From NCBI GenBank assembly GCA_950075905.1, contig CATMVR010000271.1, forward strand, positions 1 to 6,868: a DNA stretch of 6,868 nucleotides, in the 5' to 3' direction. A program made the translations under genes and the position numbers. The stretch's first letter is position 1. Each line of letters begins with the position of its first letter. Positions 6,135 to 6,868 of the stretch are shown one piece after another. The notes beneath the pieces are model-generated. The model worked only from the letters and a program-made list of their open reading frames with translations. It had not been told where the DNA came from and did no database searches. Origin of the DNA: an uncultured Persicitalea sp. (GTDB lineage Bacteria > Bacteroidota > Bacteroidia > Cytophagales > Spirosomataceae).

Positions 6135-6839
6135 TCAGAACTGGTACATTACCTGCGCTTTTACCTCGCTGCGGGTGTTGCCCTGTATTTCGTTGAGCCC
6201 GGAGCTGATCAGCTCCGTATTGCTGAAGCGCGACTGCGACCAGCGCAGCCACACCCGCATATTTTTGCTTAGGGCGTAGCGTAGCATGACGTAGTGGCGG
6301 GTACCCCGATCGTAGTAGGCGGGCAGGGAGAAAGCGTCGAGCACGTCTTTTTCGTACACATACTGCCGGCTGTCGTAGTTGTCGGTGGCAAAAAAAGCGA
6401 CCCGACCGCTGAGTTCCAGCCGGGGCAAACGCCAGGTAAGGTCCTGAACCAGTGTGATTCCCTGCGAGCGGGAGGTACCCTTGTAGGTAAAATCGCCCCC
6501 TTGGATGCGGGTGCGGACGGCAAAGCGAAGAGGCATATCGTACTCAGCCTGCACCACCGCCGTGCGGCGGGCCGTGGTGGTAACCTCAGGTAGCGGAGCG
6601 GTGTTTCCGGGCAGGTTTCGCTGTTTTTGTTCCTCGTGGAACATCGCAAAGGCGGTGAAACGTTTGTTGGGTGTAAACCGCACGTGCAGCAACCGGTCGT
6701 TGCCCTCCGAAGGCGCATTGACCTGGAACTTCAACCAGGGAAACACCCAGATCGTCGCCACATTCCATACATCGAACGATGAAGGAAAGTCCTGGTCCGC
6801 AGGGGTTGTGCTGAACGCCCAGCGGCCACGCGAACACCC
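6135..6839 (-). CDS. C-terminal part of an outer-membrane barrel protein (helix-hairpin-helix/ComEA-like family), frame interrupted
   Basis: The minus-strand frame from 6839 to the TGA at 6135-6137 encodes 234 residues of alternating beta strands ending in VKAQVMYQF, a typical outer-membrane barrel C-terminus. Segments such as FPWLKFQVNAPSEGNDRLLHV, SRQYVYEKDVLDAFSLPAYY, GTRHYVMLRYALSKNMRVWLRW and SSGLNEIQGNTRSEVK resemble the barrel half of Cytophagales proteins whose N-terminus carries helix-hairpin-helix (ComEA-like) domains. This is recognition from memory. A GTG at 6761 gives a formal start, but that would cut into the conserved FPWL region, and there is no signal peptide. The frame is coding-like up to about 6820, then meets TAG at 6842-6840. 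Either the gene is broken or frameshifted here or the sequence has an error. It converges on the DUF4249 gene with only 10 bp between stops. Confidence 0.6.
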   Translation of the reverse strand, partial: GCSRGRWAFSTTPADQDFPSSFDVWNVATIWVFPWLKFQVNAPSEGNDRLLHVRFTPNKRFTAFAMFHEEQKQRNLPGNTAPLPEVTTTARRTAVVQAEYDMPLRFAVRTRIQGGDFTYKGTSRSQGITLVQDLTWRLPRLELSGRVAFFATDNYDSRQYVYEKDVLDAFSLPAYYDRGTRHYVMLRYALSKNMRVWLRWSQSRFSNTELISSGLNEIQGNTRSEVKAQVMYQF

Positions 6840-6868
6840 CTATTTCGACCAACTGCACCAGTTGTCCA

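Noticed and set aside
6586..6858. A 90-codon minus-strand frame at the right edge as an independent gene
   Set aside because: Most of it overlaps the barrel gene in another frame; only its first few codons might belong to the upstream part of the interrupted gene.
1..6868. Mobile element, phage, defence system or CRISPR
   Set aside because: No transposase, integrase, nuclease, helicase or regularly spaced repeat array is visible on either strand.

Overview
The window looks like chromosomal DNA from a Bacteroidota member, most likely a Cytophagales/Spirosomataceae-type organism. The evidence is a TonB-dependent receptor of the carboxypeptidase-regulatory-domain type paired with a DUF4249 lipoprotein, a DUF5522 mini-protein, a textbook Bacteroidota promoter (TTTG-N19-TAtcTTTG) in front of rpmB, and A-rich rather than Shine-Dalgarno-like leaders. 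The genus is not resolvable by eye.

Layout, left to right. (1) Bases 2-619, plus strand: the 3' end of a MORN-repeat protein that enters from outside the window. (2) Bases 621-700: a tandem and inverted repeat forming a long hairpin between two convergent genes. (3) Bases 699-1952, minus strand: rocD, ornithine aminotransferase, with all the key active-site residues. (4) Bases 1953-2041: a divergent control region with an imperfect palindrome. (5) Bases 2042-2239, plus strand: a 65-residue DUF5522 protein with a Cys cluster and probably a TTG start. (6) Bases 2256-2609: rpmB (ribosomal protein L28) with a near-ideal promoter and a strong hairpin terminator, apparently transcribed alone. (7) Bases 2805-6124, plus strand: a two-gene unit, a TonB-dependent outer-membrane receptor followed 26 bp later by a DUF4249 lipoprotein that is probably exported to the cell surface. 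(8) Bases 6135-6839, minus strand: the C-terminal part of an outer-membrane beta-barrel protein resembling the helix-hairpin-helix (ComEA-like) barrel family of Cytophagales. Its reading frame is interrupted by a TAG about 30 bp before the right edge.

Functionally the window is mostly housekeeping (rocD, rpmB) plus one envelope transport locus. The receptor and lipoprotein very likely work together at the outer membrane, but the ligand cannot be read from the sequence. I see no tRNA, rRNA, CRISPR array, transposase, integrase or phage gene, and no clear new multi-gene system. The points most worth a second look are the receptor/DUF4249 pair, the interrupted barrel gene, the palindrome in the rocD/DUF5522 divergent region, the convergent-gene hairpin repeat, and a striking excess of the hexamer GGTACC.
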